A stretch of DNA of 64,000 nt, from NCBI RefSeq assembly GCF_002843175.1, contig NZ_PJEO01000003.1, positions 1-64,000 on the forward strand, read 5' to 3'. This DNA comes from Confluentibacter flavum. Its GTDB lineage: Bacteria; Bacteroidota; Bacteroidia; Flavobacteriales; Flavobacteriaceae. The position numbers and the translations under genes are program-made. Below the pieces are notes generated by a model. The model searched no databases and was not told where the DNA came from. It saw only the letters and a list, made by a program, of their open reading frames with translations. Below are positions 18,670 to 26,492 of this stretch, piece after piece (positions within the stretch are counted from its first letter, which is position 1; the number at the start of each line of letters is the position of its first letter).

Positions 18670-20256
18670 TTAATCTTTTTGATTGTTCTCATAAATTGTA
18701 ACGGTACCACTATCTTCATTTGATACTATTAATAAATCTTTTCCATTAGGACTATCTTTCGATGGAATAGATATTAAGCCTTCAGGTCCTTCATCTCCAT
18801 CATGCGATAAGATGTCCAAAAATATAGGACTTGCAGGATTTGAAATATCATAAACCATAATCTGATCATTTCTTTCTAGACCTACAAATAGAACGTGTTT
18901 ATTGCCTTGAATCGTTAAAACCTCAACACTTTCTGGTTCAGCACCTTTATCATCACTTCTTCCATCACCGTCATTAAATCTGTCTGGTGTTAAGTTTAAG
19001 GTTTGCAAAGCAATATCATTACCACTGTCATAAACCATTTGTCCATTTCCAGTCCAAACCGTAAAAGATCTTGCGCCGAAACTATAAAGCTCATCGTAGT
19101 CGCCATCACCATCGGTATCACCAAGTGTTTTGGTTATTTTCAATCTTCCCAAATTTTCGTCTTCCTGTAAAAATGCGGCGTTTGGAAATGCAATCGGATC
19201 TAAATCAAGGTTCTTCACACGCGCTTCTTCAACAAAAACCTCTTCATCATCATCTTCATCATCCGTTCCTTTATTATCTATATACTCTCTAGCATCACCT
19301 TCATTAGCAGTAATTAAATAATCCATGCCATTTACCTTTATATATTTAATGGCATCTGGCATATATATACCATAAACTGGCCAATTGTTCAAGGCTTTAA
19401 TACCATCATCATCACTAGCGTCTATCTCGTTACCAATTAAGTTGTAGTCTTTAAATCCTAGTGGATAAATAGTTTCTATTTGTTTCGTTTCAAGATTGAT
19501 TTTTGCAACACCATTATTTTCTTGAAGTGTTACCCAAGCATACCTTGAGTTATCTGAAATAGCAACATATTCTGGCTCAACATCCATTGCCAAAGTCGCA
19601 TTAGGACCAAAAACCCTAAAACCTCCTGCTTCCAACATGGACTGTTGGCTATTAAAATCATCAAAATATAATGTAGTAGTTGTTCCAGCAATTATTTCAA
19701 TGATACTAATAGATCCCTTTGGGTCAACAGTATATAGACTATTTGGCTCACCCTCATTGGCTGAAACAATATATTTTCCGTTCGGTGAAAATGTGACCAT
19801 ATCTGGTAACGCCCCTACTTGATAAGAATTTAAAAGTGTTCCTGAAGAAGCTTCAAATAACATAATAGAACCTAAATCCTGCTTAATAGCTGCTTCAACA
19901 GCTACGGCAACTAATCCCTTACTCACAGCCACACTATTTGGTGTTCCCGAGCCTAAAACTAAAGGCGCTTCCTCTTTGGGATTGTCAATGTCAGAAATAT
20001 CAAAAACTGATATTTGATTTAATTCAAGGTTAACAACAAACAATTTCTTGCTTTGAGGGTCAAATGCCGTTATCTCTGACGCTGTTTCTCCCCCAACTTT
20101 AATAGTTGTTTTGTATTTAAAATTGACATTGAAATTGGACGATTTTGCAGATTTTGCTTGTAAGCTAGCATCTGTTTCAACAATATCATCAACTTTGTTG
20201 CACGATGAAAAAGTGATTAATAGGGCTAAAATAGAAAGTCTGAAGTTTGTTTTCAT
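18670..20256 (-). CDS. Choice-of-anchor I family lipoprotein (beta-propeller, phosphatase-like)
   Basis: 528 residues with a lipoprotein signal (LLITFSSC, lipid-modified Cys about residue 20). The rest is a WD/NHL-like propeller with hallmark blocks VSANEGEPNSLYTVDPKGS, YGIYMPDAIKYIKVNG, LITANEGDAREY and a late SNEDSGTVTIYE. These belong to the choice-of-anchor I family, sometimes labelled alkaline-phosphatase-like or mesenchyme-like; enzymatic function is unproven. A TACATTTG -7 box lies at 20285-20278. The first ~216 bp of this gene and its leader recur as a decayed copy at 22338-22564. Confidence 0.87.
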   Translation of the reverse strand: MKTNFRLSILALLITFSSCNKVDDIVETDASLQAKSAKSSNFNVNFKYKTTIKVGGETASEITAFDPQSKKLFVVNLELNQISVFDISDIDNPKEEAPLVLGSGTPNSVAVSKGLVAVAVEAAIKQDLGSIMLFEASSGTLLNSYQVGALPDMVTFSPNGKYIVSANEGEPNSLYTVDPKGSISIIEIIAGTTTTLYFDDFNSQQSMLEAGGFRVFGPNATLAMDVEPEYVAISDNSRYAWVTLQENNGVAKINLETKQIETIYPLGFKDYNLIGNEIDASDDDGIKALNNWPVYGIYMPDAIKYIKVNGMDYLITANEGDAREYIDNKGTDDEDDDEEVFVEEARVKNLDLDPIAFPNAAFLQEDENLGRLKITKTLGDTDGDGDYDELYSFGARSFTVWTGNGQMVYDSGNDIALQTLNLTPDRFNDGDGRSDDKGAEPESVEVLTIQGNKHVLFVGLERNDQIMVYDISNPASPIFLDILSHDGDEGPEGLISIPSKDSPNGKDLLIVSNEDSGTVTIYENNQKD

Positions 20257-20404
20257 TTAATAAGTTTTTTGGTTTATCAAATGTAACTGTCGACTGTAAA
20301 ATTTGTGTTAACTAAAGAAAAACTAAAGATTAGCTTTTGCTATTGATTGTAACCAAAACGTTTCAACTGCTTTTGATTGGAACGCCAATTCTTATTCACT
20401 TTCA
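20041..20404. repeat. Long direct repeat, left copy
   Basis: This ~364-bp stretch recurs at 22338-22711 in the same orientation with an estimated 85-90% identity by eye. It comprises the 5' part of the choice-of-anchor I gene, the 83-bp gap, and a 20-codon fragment matching the C-terminus of Era. The two copies bracket the PHP phosphoesterase gene. Both boundaries are sharp: similarity begins at CAATTTCTTGC and stops after TATTCACTTTCA. Confidence 0.9.
20340..20402 (-). pseudogene. era 3'-terminal fragment (20 codons plus stop)
   Basis: Read on the minus strand it encodes KVNKNWRSNQKQLKRFGYNQ and a stop, identical in protein to the C-terminus of the intact Era at 22647. There are three nucleotide differences in 21 codons and all are synonymous (TTG/CTG, TAC/TAT, CAA/CAG). 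It has no start or body, so it is a fragment left by the insertion or recombination event. Confidence 0.85.
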
Positions 20405-20859
20405 TCCGCACTATGCTCACTTTAATCCGTTGCGAGGGATATACTATGCCCGTTATTAAACTTACATAGAACGGAAAGAGTCATTCAAATGAATGGAAAA
20501 AACGAATTGCAACAGCTTAAACCCATCTTGAAGATGATAGGCCGTTAAGACTGCTTGATAAACATTTCTTAAAGTTAGTTTAAAATATTTTCTACAAAAT
20601 TATGATTCTGCCCTAATAAGTAGTGCTTATGACACTAATGAATTCATTTTTAACTGTGAATCCAAAAAAAGGATTCTTCCTTCAACTGTGCAGAGGCATA
20701 AAAAAAGCCGATGTTGAATACCGGCTCAATCTAGATAACTAAAAATTAAGAACATACTCATGAATGGCACTGCAAATTTATTCGGACCATATGGCTTGAC
20801 ATAAAGATATAGTTGAGGAAATAGTTATTAAATAGAACATTTAAAGTTCAATAAAAGGA
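20405..20859. other. Gene-free insert DNA between the repeat and the phosphoesterase gene
   Basis: A 455-bp stretch with no convincing ORF. It contains a GAATCC/GGATTC hairpin (20658-20676) and the phosphoesterase terminator (20700-20726). The part at about 20455-20600 carries short broken frames (for example HSNEWKKRIATA) that could be transposase-like debris, but I cannot assign them. It belongs to the segment bracketed by the long direct repeats. Confidence 0.5.
20700..20726 (-). terminator. Intrinsic terminator of the PHP phosphoesterase gene
   Basis: On the minus strand AGCCG and CGGCT pair around an 11-nt loop and are followed by seven T. It lies about 135 bp after the stop of the gene at 20860, within the same inserted segment. 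Confidence 0.75.
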
Positions 20860-22290
20860 TTATTTAACCTCTAAAAATATTGGATTCGAATAAAACCAAA
20901 GATCATCCCATGGATTTTCGCCGGTATGGTCTTTTACCGGCTCAAGTTCATACGTATTGTTAGTCCCACGGAGACGCAAATACATGCTATGATGCGCATT
21001 TTTAATCAAATAAGTCATTACCAGATAATCTCCTTCCCTTTTCATTTCCTCTGCATAATACCGTTTTTCAACCCTTGTGGTGAAATTGTGATCTAGGGTT
21101 AAGTCGGAAGATTTGCCCGTTACTTCACCAACGATAAGGTCTACCCGATTCACTTGTGGATTATCTCCGTGATGATTTACTGTATCCGGATCAAGAAGCT
21201 TTATTGTAATTTGTACATCAGCGTCTTCTTGGATGGGCAAGGTGCCTCCAATTTGGGCGACCTTATTTTTGTAGGCAGCTTTAAATTCAAGTTCAGATAT
21301 CAAATCACCGGTGGTAATAAAAATACGTCCGTTCCTTATCCCTTCCAGAATATCATCGTAGCTCTTTTTGGCATACACATAGGTTTTGGAATACTCACCA
21401 GGCCAAAAATCACTGCCGCCATCCCGCCAGTTGGTGTGGGAGTCCGAGGTGGCCGTAATCCACCAACGACGACCTTCGCCCAGCATAGAATCCCAAAATC
21501 CCCCCAAATAAGCGGTCATTTGGTCATACCCCCCCATGGTTTGATTGCCATAGGGTCTGGAATCTGTTGTATCCAAACTGCCGTCAGGCTTCAAATTTCC
21601 GGCTTGGTGGCCCGGTGCACCTTCCATTCCCACGGCTACATTTGGGGCAAGATTATTCCAATTGCGAAACTCCCTTGGTTCTTTATGCGCATACTCAAAC
21701 AAAGAATCGGCACCACGGGAAGGATGGTTGGAAATCAAGACCGGCGGGGTTTTGGCATTTTTCATATAGGTTATGGCCTTCAACATATGTTCTTCGGTTT
21801 CGCGCTCCGGTTGCCTAGGAAAAACATCTTTTGTGGCAAATTGGCTTTCAATTTCGTAAAGCAAAGTGTGCTCATGATCGGAATGGGGAATGATCAAACT
21901 GTTGTGGTCTGCCGAGGGCGCATCAAATTCCATCCCGTGAAATTGAATGACTTCCGGCGTTTTTTCACGGGATTTTAGCAATTCTGGATACGCATTTTCC
22001 AGGTTTATTTTAGCATGGTTCGGTCCTCCATGATCTGTTGCTACCATCCAGTCCAGTCCGTATTGTTTTGCTTTTTCGGCATTCGTTAGGATCGAATACG
22101 GCTGTTCTTCAAAATTATAGATGGGCGGGGTGGTCGAAGTATCATATCCGGCACTGTATTTACTATGGATATGGTGATCGCCTGCACGCCAACTTCTTAT
22201 GCTGTCGTTTTGCCCCGTCATCTTTGTGATTACAAGTACAGTAAAAACAAGCAATGCTGTGCAACTTAAATTTGATGTTTTTTTTAACAT
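20860..22290 (-). CDS. Secreted PHP-fold metallophosphoesterase (CehA/McbA-DUF3604-like)
   Basis: 476 residues with an N-terminal signal segment (about 8-27). A PHP-type hydrolase fold shows metal ligands at HHIHS, ATDHGG, FHGMEFD, LISNHPSR and TSDSHTNW; a C-terminal beta domain follows. PHP enzymes use a multi-metal centre to hydrolyse phosphoesters; the relatives with this layout are secreted and of unknown substrate. The gene is clearly richer in G+C than its neighbours (38 of 60 bases G/C at 21421-21480 by hand count) and is flanked by the long direct repeat, so it was probably acquired horizontally. Confidence 0.85.
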   Translation of the reverse strand: MLKKTSNLSCTALLVFTVLVITKMTGQNDSIRSWRAGDHHIHSKYSAGYDTSTTPPIYNFEEQPYSILTNAEKAKQYGLDWMVATDHGGPNHAKINLENAYPELLKSREKTPEVIQFHGMEFDAPSADHNSLIIPHSDHEHTLLYEIESQFATKDVFPRQPERETEEHMLKAITYMKNAKTPPVLISNHPSRGADSLFEYAHKEPREFRNWNNLAPNVAVGMEGAPGHQAGNLKPDGSLDTTDSRPYGNQTMGGYDQMTAYLGGFWDSMLGEGRRWWITATSDSHTNWRDGGSDFWPGEYSKTYVYAKKSYDDILEGIRNGRIFITTGDLISELEFKAAYKNKVAQIGGTLPIQEDADVQITIKLLDPDTVNHHGDNPQVNRVDLIVGEVTGKSSDLTLDHNFTTRVEKRYYAEEMKREGDYLVMTYLIKNAHHSMYLRLRGTNNTYELEPVKDHTGENPWDDLWFYSNPIFLEVK

Positions 22291-22337
22291 GTTCTTTTTT
22301 TAAAAATTTCTGGAATATTTTAAATAATCATAATATT

Positions 22338-22564
22338 CAATTTCTTGCTTTGAGGTTCAATTGCCGTGATCTCTAATGCTGTTTCCCCCACCAACTTTAA
22401 TGGTTGTTTTGTATTAAAAATTGACCTTAAAGTTTTGAGGATTTTGGGGATTTAAAAGATTTTGCTTGTAAACTAGCATCTGCTTCAATAATATAATCAG
22501 CTTTGCTACACGAAGAAAAAGTAATTAATAGGGCTAAAATAGAAAGTCTGAAGCTTGTTTTCAT
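22338..22564 (-). pseudogene. 5' fragment of the choice-of-anchor I lipoprotein gene
   Basis: From ATG at 22564 the minus strand encodes a lipoprotein signal nearly identical to the gene at 18670-20256 (LSILALLITFSSC kept). The frame then shifts and stops after 45 codons (KSPKSSKL stop), although nucleotide similarity to the intact gene continues to 22338. The remaining 1.3 kb of the gene is absent. Confidence 0.85.
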
Positions 22565-22711
22565 TAAATAAGTTTTGGTTTTATTAAATGTAACTGTCGA
22601 CTGTAAAGTTTGTGTTAACTTAAGAAAAAGTAACGATTAGCTTTTACTACTGATTATAACCAAAACGTTTCAGCTGCTTTTGATTGGAACGCCAATTCTT
22701 ATTCACTTTCA
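22338..22711. repeat. Long direct repeat, right copy
   Basis: Right-hand counterpart of 20041-20404, same orientation. Here the era end is part of the intact era gene, whereas the choice-of-anchor part is a broken fragment. The -7 box of the left copy (TACATTTG) reads TACATTTA here, so the promoter of the fragment is also damaged. Confidence 0.9.
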
Positions 22712-23528
22712 CGTAGAGCTCTAAGTGGATTTGCTTGCCAAAAAATTGCTCCAAATCTTTCCTAGCCTCTACCCCTACGCGTTTTAAGGCAGCTCCTTTA
22801 TGACCAATAATAATGCCTTTTTGGGTCTCTCTCTCAACCATAATAACAGAACGGATCCTTATAATGGTTTCTTCTTCAAAAAACTCTTCGGTATCTACCT
22901 CAACGGCATAAGGGATTTCTTTTTTGTAATGAATTAAGATTTTTTCACGAATGGTTTCATTGATGAAAAAACGTTCGGGCTTATCCGTTAACTGGTCTTT
23001 AGGATAAAATGGTGGCGATTCTGGAAGCAACTCAATAATCCTATTAAATACTTCCTTTACTTGAAATCCTTCTAAAGCAGAAATGGGAATAATCTCTGCA
23101 TTAGGCACTTTTTCTGCCCAAAATTGTACTTGGGTTTCCAATTGTTCTTGGTTGGAGGTATCAATTTTATTTAAGAGCAATAATACAGGGATTTTAGAAG
23201 AGGTAATCTTTTCAAAAAACATATCGTCTTTTAAAGCTTGTTCACCAATTTCAACCATATATAGTAAAATATCGGCATCCTCAAAAGCAGATTTCACAAA
23301 ACCCATCATAGATTCCTGCAACTCATACGCTGGTTTTATAATACCGGGCGTATCGCTAAACAACACCTGAAAATCATCACCGTTTACAATCCCTAGAATT
23401 CTATGACGTGTGGTTTGTGCTTTTGAGGTAATGATAGATAGCTTTTCCCCAACAAACGCGTTCATTAATGTAGATTTCCCAACGTTTGGATTCCCAATAA
23501 TATTTACATAGCCCGCTTTATGATTCAT
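22647..23528 (-). CDS. era: GTPase Era
   Basis: 293 residues. The N-terminal GTPase domain has GNPNVGKST, the DTPG switch and the NKID specificity motif; the C-terminal KH domain has GIIIGHKGAALKRVG, for 16S rRNA 3' end binding. Era is needed for 30S maturation. Length is typical. Promoter: a TAACTTTG box at 23555-23548, 20 bp before the start. The last 21 codons lie within the long direct repeat shared with 20041-20404. Confidence 0.98.
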   Translation of the reverse strand: MNHKAGYVNIIGNPNVGKSTLMNAFVGEKLSIITSKAQTTRHRILGIVNGDDFQVLFSDTPGIIKPAYELQESMMGFVKSAFEDADILLYMVEIGEQALKDDMFFEKITSSKIPVLLLLNKIDTSNQEQLETQVQFWAEKVPNAEIIPISALEGFQVKEVFNRIIELLPESPPFYPKDQLTDKPERFFINETIREKILIHYKKEIPYAVEVDTEEFFEEETIIRIRSVIMVERETQKGIIIGHKGAALKRVGVEARKDLEQFFGKQIHLELYVKVNKNWRSNQKQLKRFGYNQ

Positions 23529-23600
23529 ACACTTTATTTTAATACTGCAAAGTTACAACCTTGAGGCAATTATTACACTATGATATTGTTTTAAACAAAA

Positions 23601-23628
23601 AAAACAGGAAGCGTTTGCTTCCTGTTTT
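23601..23628. terminator. Strong bidirectional-type hairpin between FKBP gene and era
   Basis: AAAACAGGAAGC and GCTTCCTGTTTT form a perfect 12-bp stem with a GTTT loop; the ends provide U-tracts in both directions. It sits 28 bp after the FKBP lipoprotein stop and upstream of era, insulating the two same-strand genes. Confidence 0.9.
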
Positions 23629-23655
23629 AATGATACTTTTATTTTGTATCTAAAA

Positions 23656-24387
23656 TTATTGAACTATTTCCAACAATTCAACTTCAAAAACCAAAGCTGC
23701 AAATGGTTGTATTGGGCCACCTTGACGTGGACTAGCACCATAAGCTAAATCTTGAGGAATGAAAAATTTGTATTTAGAACCTACAGACATTAATTGTAAT
23801 CCTTCTGTCCAACCTTTAATAACTTGACCTATACCAAATTGAGCAGGTTCGCCTCTTTCAACCGAACTATCGAAAACAGTTCCGTCAATTAAGGTTCCAG
23901 TATAATGAACTTTAACGGTAGAAGTTGCGGTTGGTTTTTCGCCAGTACCTTCTTTTTCAACGATGTATTGTAATCCGCTAGCAGTAGTCTTTACACCCTC
24001 TTTTGATTTATTTTCTGTCAAAAACGTTTCTCCAGCAACTTTAACCTCGCCAAATTGTGATTCTAATTCTTTAGCCGCAGCTTCTTGTTGCTTTTGCATC
24101 ATTTTAGCTTGATTCTTTTGAACATACATTTGGATGATGGTTTGGGCTGCAGCTTTATCCAAAATGGTATTCGTAGAATCCATAGCATTCATATATCCTG
24201 CTAAAAACAATTCACTGTTAACTTCTTCAAAATTTGAACCAATACTACTTGCCACATCTAAACCTAATGCATAACTAACAGAATCTACTTCTGTTTTTAA
24301 TGATTCTTTTGTAACTGTCTTTTTGCTATTGCAAGAAAAAACCAATGATGCTAATACAATGGTTCCTAAAAATTTAAATAATTTCAT
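23656..24387 (-). CDS. FKBP-type peptidyl-prolyl isomerase lipoprotein
   Basis: 243 residues. A lipobox signal (ASLVFSC) comes first, then an FKBP_N-type helical dimerisation region (about 30-125, with [15 protein letters not shown] and the [19 protein letters not shown] coil). The C-terminal FKBP domain follows ([34 protein letters not shown]). It acts on proline bonds of periplasmic or envelope proteins. Same architecture as E. coli FkpA/FklB but lipid-anchored. A TACTTTTG -7 box at 24508-24501 gives a leader of roughly 100 nt. Confidence 0.93.
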   Translation of the reverse strand: MKLFKFLGTIVLASLVFSCNSKKTVTKESLKTEVDSVSYALGLDVASSIGSNFEEVNSELFLAGYMNAMDSTNTILDKAAAQTIIQMYVQKNQAKMMQKQQEAAAKELESQFGEVKVAGETFLTENKSKEGVKTTASGLQYIVEKEGTGEKPTATSTVKVHYTGTLIDGTVFDSSVERGEPAQFGIGQVIKGWTEGLQLMSVGSKYKFFIPQDLAYGASPRQGGPIQPFAALVFEVELLEIVQ

Positions 24388-24816
24388 TTTCTTTTATTTA
24401 ATGTTTATTGTTAATCTATTTTCAACTACTTAAAATGTATCACTTTATAATAAGAAGTCTATTTTCTGAATGTTTGTTTTGGTTTATTTTAAACCGATGC
24501 CAAAAGTAGCAAAATTAAATCCACAATAAAAATATGCTTCGTGTTTTAATAAATAATTTAAGCTTATAAACTCTAAACATGCTTAAGCAACTAATTATAG
24601 ATATATAATTGTTTATTATTTACATATATTTATGGTATATTTTAGTAATTGATAAACACGTATTTTGCAATTTTACTTTACGTAAGTAATTTAGATTTGA
24701 TTGTCAGAATCAATCATATAACGACTGTCACCTGTAGCAACTGTCACAAATTAATAATCGTTAAAATAAAAAAACGGATATTCCAATCATTAGATTTATA
24801 ACACCAACTATTCCAA
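24388..24816. promoter_or_regulatory. AT-rich divergent regulatory region upstream of glpD
   Basis: A 429-bp gap with no ORF I can support. It holds the FKBP promoter at its left end. On the glpD side is a direct repeat of ACTGTCAC (24724-24731 and 24740-24747, 16-bp period), a layout typical of a transcription-factor site on one DNA face. A palindrome TTACGTAA lies near 24680. The regulator is not in the window. Confidence 0.45.
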
Positions 24817-26481
24817 ATGAACACCATTCCCTTTTCTGTTTTACATAGAACTGAACAATTAGAGAAAATACAGAACAGTATTTTCGATTTGGTTATTATT
24901 GGTGGCGGCATTACAGGTGCAGGTATAGCTTTGGAAGCTTCATCTCGGGGTTTAAAAGTCTGTCTTATTGAAAAAAATGATTTTGCCTCTGGAACCAGTA
25001 ATAAATCCACGAAACTCATTCATGGCGGCTTGCGGTATTTAAAGCAATTTGAAATAGGTTTGGTCCATGAATCTGGAACGGAGCGTGCCATTCTTAATAA
25101 CTTAGCCCCGCATTTAGTGATTCCAGAAAAAATGCTTTTACCCTTGATAGAAGGTGGTAGTTATGGAAAAACGCTGACGTCTCTCGGGCTCATGGTTTAT
25201 GATTTTTTAGCCGATGTGAATGATGATGACAAACGTAAAATGCTCGACAAAAAGAAAACACTAAAAAAAGAACCGCTGTTAGACGACCGATTTGTTTTAG
25301 GTGGTGGTTTTTATACCGAATACAGAACCGATGATGCCCGTTTGACCATCGAAATTTTAAAACAAGCAGCTGGATTTGGTGCTACTATCATTAACTATTG
25401 TGAAATGACATCATTCAATTACACCGATTCTTTAATTGAAAATATTGAATGTGTTGACCACAATTCTAAACAAAAAATCATCATAAAAGCCAAAAATTAT
25501 GTGTCGGCGACAGGCCCTTGGGTGGATGTTATTCGAAAAAAAGATGTCTCCCTTGACAACAAACGCTTGCATTTAACCAAAGGTGTTCATATTGTGTTTC
25601 CTTATGAAAAACTGCCCATCAAGCAATCCATTTATTTTGATGTGGATGATGGCAGAATGGTTTTTGGCATTCCCAGAGGAAAAACCACGTATGTAGGCAC
25701 AACCGACACCAATTATTCTGGAAATTTAAACCATGTGGTGACGACAACGGCGGATGTCGATTATTTACTACATGCTATTAATGGTATGTTCCCAAGTGTG
25801 AATCTGACTGTTGAGGATGTGGAATCGAATTGGGCTGGATTACGACCATTGATTCATGAAGACGGTAAAGATCCCTCTGAATTATCCAGAAAAGATGAGA
25901 TTTTCGTTTCAGATAGCGGACTCATATCCATTGCTGGCGGGAAGTTAACAGGCTACAGAAAAATGGCGCATCGTGTAATTGAAATCGTTTTAAAAACAAT
26001 GTCCACAAAGGACAAAGGACATATTAAAGAATCCTTTACAGACACCATTCCATTAGTAACACCTGCTTTAAAATCTTCTGAATACGTTGCTTCCTATATA
26101 AAAGCACTAGAAAGACAGTTATTGGATTTCGGCATTACCGACCATTTTTATGCGTCATACCTATGTTCAACCTTTGGAAAAAACGCTGATATCATATTAG
26201 AAAAAGCAACAACACTATCAGGCAAACCTAATGACCGTTTAGTGAAGGCCGAGTTATGGTACTGTGTCCATTATGAAATGACCAATACGGTAGCCGATTT
26301 TTTTGTAAGACGCACCAGTAGCTTATATTTCAACATTAAAAGCATCAGCAAAAATTTAGATGTAGTTGTAAAGGATATGAAACACTATTTTAATTGGGAT
26401 GCGGATAGAATAAACGCTGAAAAAACCCAAATGCAACAACTTTTATATGATGCAACCCACTATTACGAAACCGAGTTCTAA
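24817..26481 (+). CDS. glpD: Glycerol-3-phosphate dehydrogenase (FAD, quinone-linked)
   Basis: 554 residues. An FAD Rossmann motif lies at about 28-35 (GGGITGAG), followed by the GlpD block TSNKSTKLIHGGLRYLKQ and the substrate-binding LRPLIHEDG, ISIAGGKLTGYRKMA region. A C-terminal DAO_C-like helical domain completes it. It oxidises sn-glycerol-3-phosphate to dihydroxyacetone phosphate and feeds electrons to the quinone pool at the membrane. It is 11 bp upstream of a second membrane-associated flavo/Fe-S dehydrogenase. No glpK or glpF is adjacent. Confidence 0.93.
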   Translation: MNTIPFSVLHRTEQLEKIQNSIFDLVIIGGGITGAGIALEASSRGLKVCLIEKNDFASGTSNKSTKLIHGGLRYLKQFEIGLVHESGTERAILNNLAPHLVIPEKMLLPLIEGGSYGKTLTSLGLMVYDFLADVNDDDKRKMLDKKKTLKKEPLLDDRFVLGGGFYTEYRTDDARLTIEILKQAAGFGATIINYCEMTSFNYTDSLIENIECVDHNSKQKIIIKAKNYVSATGPWVDVIRKKDVSLDNKRLHLTKGVHIVFPYEKLPIKQSIYFDVDDGRMVFGIPRGKTTYVGTTDTNYSGNLNHVVTTTADVDYLLHAINGMFPSVNLTVEDVESNWAGLRPLIHEDGKDPSELSRKDEIFVSDSGLISIAGGKLTGYRKMAHRVIEIVLKTMSTKDKGHIKESFTDTIPLVTPALKSSEYVASYIKALERQLLDFGITDHFYASYLCSTFGKNADIILEKATTLSGKPNDRLVKAELWYCVHYEMTNTVADFFVRRTSSLYFNIKSISKNLDVVVKDMKHYFNWDADRINAEKTQMQQLLYDATHYYETEF

Positions 26482-26492
26482 TTAATAAAGTT

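Noticed and set aside
20455-20600. Possible transposase remnant in the inserted segment
   Set aside because: Short frames such as HSNEWKKRIATA break after about a dozen codons; too little to assign to an IS family.
21154-21978. 274-codon plus-strand ORF antisense to the PHP phosphoesterase
   Set aside because: It is the shadow of a real gene with conserved metal-binding motifs on the other strand; G+C-rich codons lengthen antisense frames. No recognisable protein features.
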